From NCBI RefSeq assembly GCF_017916325.1, contig NC_090168.1, positions 1,197,143-1,261,142 of the forward strand: a stretch of 64,000 nt of DNA, in the 5' to 3' direction. The position numbers were made by a program, and so were the translations under genes. This DNA comes from Leishmania martiniquensis (lineage: Eukaryota > Euglenozoa > Kinetoplastea > Trypanosomatida > Trypanosomatidae). Below the pieces are notes generated by a model. It did no database searches and was not told the DNA's origin. It saw nothing but the letters and a program-made list of their open reading frames with translations. Shown here one piece after another: positions 41,580 through 51,095 of this stretch (its first letter is position 1; every line of letters starts with the position of its first letter).

Positions 41580-41965
41580 CTACAGCAAAAAGAAGGAAGC
41601 GGAAGACCGCTGCTCTAGACGTAGCTGCTGGCGTGAACTTCAGCTCACTACAGCGCCAACGAAAGACATTGCGTGTGAGGGGGACTTCCGCTTTGCGTGC
41701 ATGTTCGTGTATCTGTATCCTCGTTTCTGTGTGTTTGTGTTTCTACTGCGCCTTTGCGTGACATGTGTGCTAATCTGTGTGGCAGGTCTTTCTGAAGGTG
41801 CTCGATAACGGTACGCTTCCCTTCAAAGTGTCGTCCATCTTTATTTCGGGGCACTTTTGGCTTGCTCAGAGAAGAAGGGGATTTGGGCGAACTTTTCCAT
41901 CATCCTCTCCCACCAACGCTCCCCGTTGTACCCCTTCCCCCAACACACGCACGCATACACGCATC

Positions 41966-42005
41966 GCTTTTTCGGCTTTTTTTTCACCCTTTCCATCCAC
42001 CTTAG
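41966..42005 (+). promoter_or_regulatory. Strong trans-splice acceptor, 5 bases before ATG
   Basis: T-rich tract including a run of eight T, then CCTTTCCATCCACC and TTAG with AG at 42004-42005. ATG 42011 follows directly, giving a very short 5' UTR and strongly supporting that start. Confidence 0.65.
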
Positions 42006-42010
42006 CATTA

Positions 42011-44461
42011 ATGTCCGCTTACGAGTGGGTGATCGAGCAAGAGAGCCCCGACGGGGTGACCACACGTATAGTGTTCGACTTCGCTGATGACGAGGCCGGA
42101 AGTCACGGAAATGGTGGCCGCGTCAGCGTGTCGTCTTCGACCCACCACTCACACCTCCGCCGCGATGGACGCGGGCGGGGCTTGAGCAGTGGTGCACCAG
42201 GTGGTGGTGGTGGTGGTGGTGGTATCTTCGCTTTCAAGGAAGCAGCGCGCTCAGAGGGTGGCAGTAGTCGGCGCAGCAGTAAGCGCAGTAACGGCAGTCG
42301 GTCGCGCTGCCCGCGTCATCAGCACCTCAGCTCCTCCAGTAGAGGTGGGGCCTTCCTCGGTGGTGCCAGAGCCAGTGAAAGCGGTAGCAGTACGATGGCA
42401 GGGCCCATCGGCTCCGCGTATACGTCAGCGGCTCTGTGGCAGCGTTATCAGCGCGTGCTATTCGGCGGCGGACGCGGCGGAATGGCAGCGGCTGTTGCTG
42501 GCGTCGCAAGGGCGCTAGCGACCACGCACGAGGCCTCTTCCCCCATATCCGCCTCAGCACTTGCGTCGTCTACCCGGGCAGATCCGAGCGCCGGTCTGCA
42601 TGGCGGTACACACTATTTCAGTCTCAGCTCGCCCCCAGAGGCTATCAAGGGTGGCCAGCCGCCCAGCACTGTGCTCATGTCCGCCGACGGAGTGGAAGCA
42701 GGTGATGAGGAGAGGCAAGAAAGCCGCGGCTGCCAAGCACGGCGGACCCGCTGTGGTAGAGGAATAGGCCGCAGCAGCGGCAGCTGTGAGAGCCGCGACG
42801 TGACGTACTCGGAAGGGGCTAGCGCTGCGGTTGGGACGGGTGCCGCAACCCAAGCGCACACGACTGGCGGCAGTGCTCGGCATTTGCCTGCTCAGATGGC
42901 TTCTTCGACGACAGCGGCCCTCGCACCGCCATCCAGCGGTAACGATCGCTCTGGCGAGGGGCGCGAGGGCATCGAAGATTATGAGGATCTCGACGATGCC
43001 GACATGGCCAGCGTAAATGGCTCGTACTACGTGCTGCGCGACGTGTGGGCAACCCGGGCCGCGTGTCCTCGCACTATCTCGGCGACTTCCACAGCGGACT
43101 TTCCCGCGTTTCCGCCACTGCACCCTATTAGCGTGGAGGAAGAAGCGGGATCGGCGGAGACGGTGATTGACAGCCGTGGCGGCCCATCTGGCACCGCCGG
43201 CGTGTGTAACGGGCTCGCCAGTACTGCAGGGGTCCACGCCGAAGACCCGGCGTCGCTTGCCCCTGCGAAGAGCCTGGAGGGTGACGATCCGCGGGCTCCA
43301 GCGGAGAGCCCGCGGCGGTACAACAAAATGCTGCTCAAGAAGGAGCGTCAGTGGCGGCGCAGGCGTGGGGGGCAGCCAACGGCCTCGAGCGGTGGCAGCA
43401 CGCTCCTTTCTTGTAAACGGCTCGGCGTCTGTGCTGGTGAGAGCAGCCGAGGCCTTTGTGGTAGTACTTCTGCCTGTGTCAGTCGGCGCGGTCGTCAAGA
43501 GAGCACCGTGAGCACAGTAGACCAGTTTGATGACCGCAGGCAGAGAAGCAGCGGCGCATTATATAACAGTGAGGATGACGTGGACGACGATAGCTGCGAC
43601 ACTTCTCTCTCATCCCTAGAGTGCCTCAGCACATCCTCGAGTGACGATTTCCACGCGCGCCAGCTGCGGGCGGATTCGGTCTTTACAGCCACCGTGCAGT
43701 CTCTGGCGATCCGAGCCGAGCGCGAGCGCAAGAAGATGGAGGCGCGGGAAGAGCAGATGCTCCGGGGAGAGGCCGTGCAAAACAAGGAATGGCTGAGGAC
43801 ACAGCGGCCACCTCTGTCCTCGCAGGCGGCCTGTGGAAGCCAACTGCCATCGGCGAGCACTGCTGCAGGTGGCACGATGAGACATAGCGAAGTGTGCTCC
43901 AACACTGGTGGCAGTGGCGCTATCTCGTCTTTCTTCATTTCGCCAATCCACCAGTTCGTGGCGGCGGAGTCTGCGGATTGGGCTGCAGGTACGGAGTTTC
44001 AGTTTTTGGGGCAAGGCGGTCTCGGCCGCGGTGATATCACGACATCGTTTCCGTTTGCATCCTTGCGGCCGTCGCAGGTGGTGCCTCGGCGCGGCACCTG
44101 CGCACCTGTACGGGCCGCCGCGGGTCGACGTCGCGGCCGGTCTGATGACAACGAAGGTGAAACGGGGGCGATGAGTAGTACGGGCGGGGAGGCTACTTTG
44201 ACCTCCGAGACACACGGGAACACTACCGATGCCCAGACTGGCTTCCGCCGCGCACGCAAGAAGCGTAAGCGGGGCGATTGTGCTCGCCAGGCAGTTGTGG
44301 GGGAATGTGGGGGCAGCCGGGCGCTGCGTCCCGTCGCAGCCCCGTCTAACGGCCCTCCGCTGGAGATCTTGCCGTGCAGCAAGAAGGATATGCGTGAGGA
44401 CCTCCTCGAGTCGTTTCTGATGGAGGTGGTGCTAGACGAAGACGACTTTCAGTTCAGCTAA
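42011..44461 (+). CDS. Conserved-looking kinetoplastid protein of unknown function
   Basis: 816 residues from ATG 42011, just after a textbook acceptor. No family recognised. The first 30 residues look ordered ('AYEWVIEQESPDGVTTRIVF' then an acidic patch). Then come long Ser/Gly/Arg/Ala-rich stretches, with a run of eight glycines from a GGT repeat at about 42197-42222. Two other parts look ordered: an acidic patch with 'NGSYYVLRDVW' near residues 335-347, and a charged helix 'RAERERKKMEAREEQML' near residue 570. A basic KKRKR cluster near residue 752 could be a nuclear signal. The C-terminus 'MREDLLESFLMEVVLDEDDF' is an acidic amphipathic helix such as docking peptides have. Mostly disordered; a nuclear adaptor is possible but unproven. 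Confidence 0.78.
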   Translation: MSAYEWVIEQESPDGVTTRIVFDFADDEAGSHGNGGRVSVSSSTHHSHLRRDGRGRGLSSGAPGGGGGGGGIFAFKEAARSEGGSSRRSSKRSNGSRSRCPRHQHLSSSSRGGAFLGGARASESGSSTMAGPIGSAYTSAALWQRYQRVLFGGGRGGMAAAVAGVARALATTHEASSPISASALASSTRADPSAGLHGGTHYFSLSSPPEAIKGGQPPSTVLMSADGVEAGDEERQESRGCQARRTRCGRGIGRSSGSCESRDVTYSEGASAAVGTGAATQAHTTGGSARHLPAQMASSTTAALAPPSSGNDRSGEGREGIEDYEDLDDADMASVNGSYYVLRDVWATRAACPRTISATSTADFPAFPPLHPISVEEEAGSAETVIDSRGGPSGTAGVCNGLASTAGVHAEDPASLAPAKSLEGDDPRAPAESPRRYNKMLLKKERQWRRRRGGQPTASSGGSTLLSCKRLGVCAGESSRGLCGSTSACVSRRGRQESTVSTVDQFDDRRQRSSGALYNSEDDVDDDSCDTSLSSLECLSTSSSDDFHARQLRADSVFTATVQSLAIRAERERKKMEAREEQMLRGEAVQNKEWLRTQRPPLSSQAACGSQLPSASTAAGGTMRHSEVCSNTGGSGAISSFFISPIHQFVAAESADWAAGTEFQFLGQGGLGRGDITTSFPFASLRPSQVVPRRGTCAPVRAAAGRRRGRSDDNEGETGAMSSTGGEATLTSETHGNTTDAQTGFRRARKKRKRGDCARQAVVGECGGSRALRPVAAPSNGPPLEILPCSKKDMREDLLESFLMEVVLDEDDFQFS

Positions 44462-45095
44462 GGCAAGGGTGGAAGGAGGCGGGTGGCAGAAGGTGGCGGG
44501 GACGTCTCCTTTGAGACTTTTTGTCTTTCGGACCACGTCTGTCACCACTTGCGTGTGTAAGTGTGTGTGTGTCCCTTGCTCAATTTTGCCTCCCCTCTCA
44601 TCTTGTGTACTGTTTTTGCCATCTGTTCGCGGGTGAACTTTTAGAGTGTTTCAAATAATACTGAAGTGGCCATCGACGCACAGCCTATCTGTGCGGAGTG
44701 CGGGGAGCGAGTCTCGGGTGAGGGTGCGAACGCCATGTTCGGTGTGCACACGCGTGGGTGATAGAGAAGGGGTGGTCGCATGGGCCAACGCTTCGGCAGG
44801 CGCCGACTCTCTATCGCGCTTTTCCTCTTCTCACACCCTTCTTCTCCACGCTCTGCGTGGAGAAGCCTAAGCGGAGCAGGCAGCAGTAGCATGCCCCGCG
44901 TCTCTGCCCCACACTCGGGCTCGTTTTGCCTCTCCCAGGATTTCCTTTGATGTCGATCACGAGTGCACCACCTCTCTCCCCGGCTTTTTTTTTGCCCCTC
45001 TGCAAACCTGCGCGCATATGCACCCATTCCCATGCAGCACACCCACTGTGGCTTGGCTGTCACCTCTGCAGGGAGCCGCTTTGTGGATCTCGCGC
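44462..45095. other. Spacer
   Basis: No separate gene. GT run near 44551-44570 and the pyrimidine tract at 44970-45003. ATG 45018 is in frame with the next gene but lies between the tract and the first AG, so it should be lost on splicing. Confidence 0.55.
44970..45035 (+). promoter_or_regulatory. Pyrimidine tract and AG acceptor
   Basis: C/T tract with a run of nine T, then first AG at 45034-45035; a second AG is at 45070-45071. The first ATG after either is 45096. Confidence 0.5.
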
Positions 45096-45923
45096 ATGCG
45101 CACATCTGATGGACTGAAAGGAACGCAAGAGAACATCATGCGTTGCCTCGCCGCCGCCGTAGAAGGGGAGACGTCGCCAAAGCAGCGGCAGCAGCACAGC
45201 GCGGCCGGAACGCAGTCGCCGCACATTACGAAGGAGAACATAGACGCGTTCAACTTCTTCCAGATATTTGGTCTGCCCACTCCAACCGCTTCCTCGCCGG
45301 CGGCCTCCGCGGGCAGCCGGCGTGGGGGCAGTGGCGATGTAATTCCAGTCATCGACGTGGCCGCGGTGCGCCGTGTTTACCGTCGTCTGAGCCTGCGCTT
45401 CCACCCGGACAAGGACAACTCTGACGAGGCGCGGCACGCCTTCGAGGTGGTGCGGACGGCACTGGAGACGGTCATCGACTCGACAAAGCTTGCCGCCTAC
45501 ATCAAAACGCTCGTGGAGGTGAGTAGTGATACTCCCACGAGTGCCGTCGCCGATGAGGAGGCGCGCCAGCGCCAGCGAGCGCAACAGGCACAGGACGAGG
45601 CCCAGTGGGCAGCGGACATACTTGTGCAACGGGCACAGGAGCGCCTGGCAAAGGAAGCGGCGGAGCGGCAGGCTGCCCAGGAGCGTGAGGAGGCGGCCCA
45701 ACGACTTCTATCAGAGCTGACGAGCTCGCTGAACACACCGTTTCAGTTGATGGAGGCGGAACTGGTACGTGAGTGGGACGTGGATGAGGAGATGCTGGCC
45801 ATGAAGACGGAGGAGGTGAGGAAGCTGCTGCGTCAATTGGCATCGACGGACAGCATGTGGACGTCTCATGTAATGCACGATGGTGCGTCGCGGAAGCGGG
45901 ACCGCGAGGGAACGACACTGTGA
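45096..45923 (+). CDS. J-domain protein, DNAJC8-like
   Basis: 275 residues from ATG 45096 (ATG 45018 and 45138 are in-frame alternatives). The J domain runs from about residue 50 ('FNFFQIFGL') to 145 and keeps the HPD tripeptide at 103-105 in 'LSLRFHPDKDNSDEARHAFE', which stimulates Hsp70 ATPase. A Pro/Ala/Ser/Gly insertion (about 60-85) lengthens the loop between the first two helices. The pattern after HPD (DEA..AFE.V..AL...ID) and the long Arg/Glu/Gln/Ala-rich helix that follows (about 165-220) resemble DNAJC8/SPF31, a spliceosome-associated J protein. The C-terminal 'WDVDEEMLAMKTEEVRKLL' region is not known to me from other families. No signal peptide or membrane segment, so cytosol or nucleus. 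The J domain is certain; the DNAJC8 assignment is inference. Confidence 0.8.
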   Translation: MRTSDGLKGTQENIMRCLAAAVEGETSPKQRQQHSAAGTQSPHITKENIDAFNFFQIFGLPTPTASSPAASAGSRRGGSGDVIPVIDVAAVRRVYRRLSLRFHPDKDNSDEARHAFEVVRTALETVIDSTKLAAYIKTLVEVSSDTPTSAVADEEARQRQRAQQAQDEAQWAADILVQRAQERLAKEAAERQAAQEREEAAQRLLSELTSSLNTPFQLMEAELVREWDVDEEMLAMKTEEVRKLLRQLASTDSMWTSHVMHDGASRKRDREGTTL

Positions 45924-46644
45924 GGCTCGTCATGCAACGCTGCGCTGCCGCTTCATATTCATTTGACGTTTATTTGCGCAGATCACTTGGACGTTTCGCC
46001 GACACGCCTGCACGCAGGGAGGGGCGCGGTGTACTTTCGCTTAGCAGGAGACACCCATTCCCTCCCCTTCTGAGATCTCATTGGCCAGTAGTACTGTGCA
46101 TCTGCTTACACTTGGTGGTCTCTTCCTCTGTTATGCACGCTCATTTCGGCTTCCATCCTCATCCTTAACTTGGCAAGCGACTCGTGTGGCCAAGTCTCCG
46201 ACTGACCTGTGAGGGCGCGCCGGCGTGGCATCAAGGGATGCTCCATTGCATACCGCTCAACGTCTTTCTCCTCGTCTTTTTTGTCGGCGCGCGTTTTCTT
46301 CTCCTCTTCCTACACAGACTTTCATCCCGAACGCGCCGCCATCACAACTCTCTCTACCCCACTCCACCCACCCCACCCCACCCTACCACACCACACACAC
46401 ACACACATGCACTGCTCCGTCCCGTCTTCCCGCTTTCCTATCGTATGACAGTGGCCCAGGGCGGACTTGGACACACGCGCAATCGCAGGAGACCGCTGCC
46501 GATGGAATAGGAGCACATCAGTTAGAGAACAGCGCACAGTCTCATACATAGACGGCAATCTGTAGACCCTTTTCGGCCCGATTTTTCGGCGCCCTTTGGA
46601 CATCCGAAGCACCTTCCCAATTACTGCTGCAGCGCTGGTTCCCC
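45924..46644. other. Spacer with template-strand G4 motif
   Basis: No gene seen. A C-rich element at 46367-46383 is followed by a CA run to about 46408. A pyrimidine-rich stretch near 46560-46590 and AGs near 46606 and 46632 precede ATG 46645. Confidence 0.6.
46367..46383 (-). other. Predicted G-quadruplex on the minus (template) strand
   Basis: On the + strand: C runs 46367-69, 46371-74, 46376-79 and 46381-83, each separated by one A. The minus strand therefore has four runs of G with single-T loops. It sits about 260 bases upstream of the MCM3 start codon. Confidence 0.7.
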
Positions 46645-49290
46645 ATGCTTAGCAACCGCACTCTCACAGAGGAGCAGACGATTATTCGGCGGCACTTCAC
46701 TGACTTCTTCGAGAGCGAGCGCTTTGAAGAGAAGTACAATGCACGAATTCAGGCCATGATGGTGGCTGGTAAGGCGCGCCTGCTGCTGGACATCGGCGAC
46801 CTACTCGACTACTTCCCTGTCAGCGCAGGCGGAGATGCTCTTGACGGCGTTGGCAGTGGCGGGGCTAGCAACGAGCTGGGGCTCTCGCTGGGGGCCAGCA
46901 TCATTCGCCAACCAGGCAAGTACATCCCTCTTTTAGAGCTGGCGCTTCACGACGTCGTGCTTCGGCAGCAGCCGGAGTACCTCAAGGTCGACTATCGCTC
47001 TCGCATTGTGCATGCCGGCTTCGAGGGCCCGGTTGGTCGCGTTCTGTCACCTCGAGAGCTCTACGCGCGTCACCTTAACACCATGGTTGCTTTAGAGGGC
47101 ATTGTCACGCGGCAGTCGACGAACCGGCCGCGCGTGCTTGAGACGGTGCACTACTGCATCGAGACGAACAAGTTCACCAAGAAAGAGTTCCGTGATCAGC
47201 TCACGCCCATGATCGACAGCGCACATCTGCCCACGGTGAACGTGATGCCCAAAACGGACATTGAGGGCCACGCCCTACGCACAGAGCTGGGCTTGTGCAC
47301 ATTCATGGACTCGCAATGCGCGGTCCTGCAGGAGGCGCCGGAACGCGCACCGACTGGTCAGCTGCCCCGCAACGTCGAGGCGCGCTTCGATGACGACCTC
47401 GTCGATGCCGTGAAGCCGGGCGATCGTGTACTGCTTGTGGGCGTGTACATGCCATACACCACATCAGATAGCAAGAGCTTTCAGTCCATTGTGCTGGTAA
47501 ATCACGTCGTCTCGGCACAGGCCTTCACCTTCCTATCACGTCCCATTCCCTCTGTCGAAGATCGACTGACTCGCTTTGCGCAGAAGTGCCTCGAACAGTT
47601 AGGCCCCAGCGGCGTGATGGAGACGCTGTCCAAGGCGGTTGCCCCTACGATTTACGGTATGGCGACTGCAAAGCAAGCGATCTTGCTGATGATGGTCGGT
47701 GGTGTAGAGCGCCAGTCCCACAACTCCCACGTTCGCGGTGACATCAATATCCTTCTTGTTGGGGAACCGTCGACGGCAAAATCGCAGCTGCTACGCTTCG
47801 TCCTCGGCATTGCACCGCTCGCCCTCAGCACGACGGGCAAGGGCTCCTCCGGTGTCGGGCTGACGGCGGCTGTGGCGACCGATAGCTACACGGGCGAGCG
47901 GTCGCTGAGCGCTGGGGCGATGGTGCTGGCAGACCGTGGCATCCTCTGCATTGACGAGTTCGACAAGATGGGCGCCCAGGACCGGGTAGCAATGCATGAG
48001 GCAATGGAGCAGCAGACAGTCACCATTGCCAAAGCAGGCATCCACGCGTCGCTGAACGCTCGGTGCAGCGTGCTTGCGGCAGCAAATCCCATTTACGGTT
48101 TTTACAGTGTGCACCACCGCTTGTCATTCAACGTCGGGCTGCCCGAGTCGCTGCTCTCCCGTTTCGACTTGACCTTCATCATCCTAGACCAGCACTCCTC
48201 AGACTATAACCGTCGCATTGGCTACCACATTCTGCGCAACCACATGACCTCAGAGGCGGTCCGGTACGACGAGGTCGAGTCACGCACGGTGGTCGACAGT
48301 GTCGAGACAGGCGGGGGCAGTGGAAGCGGCAGCACTGAGCGGGATGGCGGTGATGGACGTCGGAGTGGTCGGGCCGGAGACGGCGAGGGTGGGAGCAGCG
48401 GTCCGAGTCGTCTGGACCTGCGCATGACGACAAACAGTACCGGTGAGCCCATTGTCAGCATCGACTTTTTGCGAACGTTTCTGCAAATGGCGAAACGCGG
48501 GTCGCCGCTGCTCACGGAGGCGTCGCGCGATCTCGTGTGCCAGCATTATGTGCAGCTACGCGCGGAGCAGCAGGATGGCGGGCGCGACGGCTTTTTCATA
48601 ACCCCGCGTACGCTTGACGCCATTGTGCGCTTGTCAACGGCACACGCCAAGCTGCGCCTCTCGCCGACGGTGGAGGAGCCGGACGTCACAGCCGCAATGA
48701 CTCTCTTGCGGGCCTCTGTGAACGCCGCGGCGACGGCGACGCAGCTGCGCCGAGACGATAATCAGCATTCGCTCTCAGAGGCGGCGGGCGGGGCTGCTGG
48801 AGCGGCACCTGCACCTGGTCAGAAGCGTCCAGCCGCCGCGATGGAGGTAGTGGCAGGGCAGCGTGGCGCGAGCAAGGTGGGCACCCTCCTCGGCCATGGT
48901 AGCGAGGCATACGCCGATGGCGATGCGCCGGGTAGTGGCTCTGGTCCGCGGCCGCGTGCCGAGCGGGCTTCCGGCGACGACATTCGCCGAGGTAGTGGTG
49001 AAGCGGCCGCTGCGGTCACGGAAGCCGCGGCTGCAGTCACAAACGGCATCCTCAGAGGGACTCCAAATGCAGGAATCGACGTCAATCTCAACCGGCGCGT
49101 GATTGAAGCCCTCAAGCAGCTGCAGCGCGAGCAGCGAGATGTTGTGTCGCTGGACGAGCTACAAGGGCGCCTCGGTGATGATACGATTTCTATGGCGTCG
49201 CTGAAGCTGTCCGTGACGCAGCTGCAAGGAGATGCCTTTATCTTTGAGAGTACCGAGGACGGCGGCGACAACACCATCCAGTTCATTTAA
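46645..49290 (+). CDS. MCM3: DNA replication licensing factor MCM3
   Basis: 881 residues from ATG 46645. It is one of six subunits of the MCM2-7 helicase ring. The N-terminal domain carries 'VALEGIVTRQSTNRPRVLE' and the MCM3-type 'EAPERAPTGQLPR' with 'DDDLVDAVKPGDRVLLVG' (near 250-275). The AAA+ core shows 'GVERQSHNSHVRGDINILL', Walker A GEPSTAKS (373-380), Walker B ILCIDEFD (433-440), 'HEAMEQQTVTIAKAGI' and the arginine finger SRF at 505-507. 'GVER.....S.VRGDINILL' plus the APAGQLPR-type motif favours MCM3 over the other MCMs. No CxxC zinc pair is visible in the N-terminal domain, as usual for MCM3. A Gly/Ser-rich insert (about 552-590) and a low-complexity segment (about 705-800) precede a C-terminal winged-helix-like end. 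It acts in the nucleus at replication origins. Confidence 0.93.
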   Translation: MLSNRTLTEEQTIIRRHFTDFFESERFEEKYNARIQAMMVAGKARLLLDIGDLLDYFPVSAGGDALDGVGSGGASNELGLSLGASIIRQPGKYIPLLELALHDVVLRQQPEYLKVDYRSRIVHAGFEGPVGRVLSPRELYARHLNTMVALEGIVTRQSTNRPRVLETVHYCIETNKFTKKEFRDQLTPMIDSAHLPTVNVMPKTDIEGHALRTELGLCTFMDSQCAVLQEAPERAPTGQLPRNVEARFDDDLVDAVKPGDRVLLVGVYMPYTTSDSKSFQSIVLVNHVVSAQAFTFLSRPIPSVEDRLTRFAQKCLEQLGPSGVMETLSKAVAPTIYGMATAKQAILLMMVGGVERQSHNSHVRGDINILLVGEPSTAKSQLLRFVLGIAPLALSTTGKGSSGVGLTAAVATDSYTGERSLSAGAMVLADRGILCIDEFDKMGAQDRVAMHEAMEQQTVTIAKAGIHASLNARCSVLAAANPIYGFYSVHHRLSFNVGLPESLLSRFDLTFIILDQHSSDYNRRIGYHILRNHMTSEAVRYDEVESRTVVDSVETGGGSGSGSTERDGGDGRRSGRAGDGEGGSSGPSRLDLRMTTNSTGEPIVSIDFLRTFLQMAKRGSPLLTEASRDLVCQHYVQLRAEQQDGGRDGFFITPRTLDAIVRLSTAHAKLRLSPTVEEPDVTAAMTLLRASVNAAATATQLRRDDNQHSLSEAAGGAAGAAPAPGQKRPAAAMEVVAGQRGASKVGTLLGHGSEAYADGDAPGSGSGPRPRAERASGDDIRRGSGEAAAAVTEAAAAVTNGILRGTPNAGIDVNLNRRVIEALKQLQREQRDVVSLDELQGRLGDDTISMASLKLSVTQLQGDAFIFESTEDGGDNTIQFI

Positions 49291-50597
49291 CTCGTGCGGA
49301 TGTGGTTGATCGACGACATTGCCGATCCTTCCCTTTCCCTTTCCGTGCATCTACTCCTTCCCTGGGGTTTTGATCACGTGCTGCGTCAGCGCTTTCCCCC
49401 CGCCCCTCTCTCTCGCAGGCTGATCATATGATGGCGAAGGCGGGTGGCAACAGATTCCAAGCGGCTGGTGCGGTTCGTCTCTTTTTTTGGGTATGTGTGT
49501 GTGTCTGTGAGGGGGGGTGTTTGGCACCATAGATCGACTCCTCTCACATCGCGTTGGGGTTGAATAATGATTTTTGATCTCATTCAGCGCCCATGGCTTT
49601 TGCTGAGCACATATTCCGCAGCGATGTGTAGATGCCTCTAGTCAACAAACGGGGGGTGGGAGGGGTGAAGGATAAAAGAGAGAGGGGGAAGGGGGCTGCG
49701 GCATGTGAGGCGTGTGCCATGGCGGCAGCCCTTTGTCGTTTCCCCTTCCACAGACGATAGCGGCTAGGAAAAGACCTGCGTAACTGTCGCTATGGAGTCA
49801 CCCCTGCCCCGGCTCACACCCTCCCCTGCCCTCCCAAGTGTCGCAGTTGTCATAGCGAGAGAAGGAAGGTTTCGCTGTCGCGGTGTGTGTGTCTGTTGGT
49901 GCCGGCGGCCGTGTGAAGAATTTCTGTTTTCTTTTCGCCTCCCTTCCCTTTTCTTTTGTACAGCGTACGAACGGGTGTCACCAATAGATACAAATCGGTC
50001 TGAAACAGAGAAACGAGTGGAGAGGGGCACACAGAGTGACCGAGCCCATCGGCTAGAACGTGTGCGAAGGGAGGCCTATGCTTTATGCAGATGCCCTCCG
50101 CCTCTCGCGCGCACGTATGCGTATGCGTGGGCAATCGTTCGTGTGCGCACGCAGGCGCACGGAGGCGGAGACGAGGGAAAGTGAGAGAGAGTAAGAGGGG
50201 GGGTGAAGGCAACACTCCCCTCTCTGCCCCTTTTCTGTATCGCGACCGCGTGCGCTGGTGACTTTGTGGGCATCGCGGCCTCAGCGATGCGTGTGTGCTT
50301 TCTCATGCGCTCACAGAAGGTAAACGAACGGCCATGTACGCGACTGCACCGCCTCGCCCGTCATTGCCCTTGCTCTTCTCCCAGCGGGAGCCGGGTGAGT
50401 GCGCCTCACACATACTAGATGGGCTGCATCTCTTCTCTGTTCGACATCCCTCTCTCTCTACCTCTTTCCCCCCACCTGCACATGTCTTCATGTGGCTCTA
50501 ACTCCCTCTTCGGCTGTCACGATCTGCCTGGGTGCGTGATGGTGTGCCGGTGTGCATGCGTATCTGTGCGGATACAAAGCAACATCAACGAGAGGCC
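49291..50597. other. Spacer
   Basis: No supported gene. A G-rich stretch at 49651-49695, a GT run near 49495-49508 and pyrimidine tracts near 49380-49420 and 50448-50483. An open frame from ATG 50419 (starting MGCISS) overlaps the pyrimidine tract and was rejected. Confidence 0.55.
50448..50579 (+). promoter_or_regulatory. Pyrimidine tract with distant first AG acceptor
   Basis: C/T tract at 50448-50483; reading on, no AG dinucleotide occurs from there until 50578-50579. The first ATG after that AG is 50598, so this decides the start of the LYR gene. Confidence 0.6.
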
Positions 50598-51095
50598 ATG
50601 CCTCGTGGTGGCCTGCATCCGTCGCGATGGCTGCTGGCGCGCGGCAACGCTGGGTCGCAAGTCGTCGGTGCTGAGGTGCCGTCTTTCCGCACTTTTCCGT
50701 ACCGTGCCCAGGACACACTGTACCTGTACCGGCACTTTCTCCAGCTCATCTACCATCACTACGGCCCAGAAGAACGCAAGGACCTCCTCTTTCGGCTGCG
50801 TAACGAGTTCTCCAGCAAGCGGCATCTGCGCGGCCCTCGTGCTATTTCGGCGGCGCTGAAACGCGGGGAAGGGATGCTTGCACTGCAACGCGAACTTCTG
50901 CAATCGCGCGAGGTGCGCCGAGGCACGTCGCGTGAAGGTGGGGCACAGAGTGTCGATGCGCTGTGGGATCAGTTTCAGATCGTCTCCGGGCATGTGCTGC
51001 CTGGCCTCCGCAACTATGAAAACTCGTTGCCCGTGTCACACGGGAGCTATGTCACACAGGCAAGCACAAAGAATGTGTACTCGCGGCGCCAGTGA
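50598..51095 (+). CDS. Mitochondrial LYR-motif (Complex1_LYR) protein
   Basis: 165 residues from ATG 50598. The N-terminus (PRGGLHPSRWLLARGNAGS) is basic with no acids for over 20 residues, a likely mitochondrial presequence. Residues 43-45 are the LYR tripeptide in 'LYLYRHFLQLIYHHYG', followed by a charged helix with a conserved-type 'LRNEFSSKRHLRGP' and 'ALKRGEGMLALQREL', the normal three-helix LYR fold with its phenylalanine (F in NEF). LYR proteins bind acyl carrier protein and assist assembly of respiratory complexes, Fe-S clusters or mitoribosomes; which client this one serves cannot be told. It ends with a Tyr/Ser-rich tail (about 125-165) not typical of the family. The next gene is a beta-ketoacyl-ACP synthase, whose pathway makes the acyl-ACP that LYR proteins bind. 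Confidence 0.78.
   Translation: MPRGGLHPSRWLLARGNAGSQVVGAEVPSFRTFPYRAQDTLYLYRHFLQLIYHHYGPEERKDLLFRLRNEFSSKRHLRGPRAISAALKRGEGMLALQRELLQSREVRRGTSREGGAQSVDALWDQFQIVSGHVLPGLRNYENSLPVSHGSYVTQASTKNVYSRRQ

Larger units (their letters stand above)
39855..42010. other. Long spacer holding copy 2 of the interspersed repeat
   Basis: Contains the repeat at 40233-40722, a TA/CA microsatellite at about 41533-41579, pyrimidine-rich blocks near 41160-41215 and 41350-41395, and the acceptor tract of the next gene at 41966-42005. No gene seen. Confidence 0.6.

Noticed and set aside
42554..43498. 314-codon minus-strand open frame
   Set aside because: Antisense to the 42011-44461 gene, in repeat-rich Ser/Arg codons.
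50419..50859. Open frame beginning MGCISS (myristoylation-like)
   Set aside because: Overlaps the pyrimidine tract upstream of the acceptor at 50579, and its 3' part is the LYR gene read in another frame.
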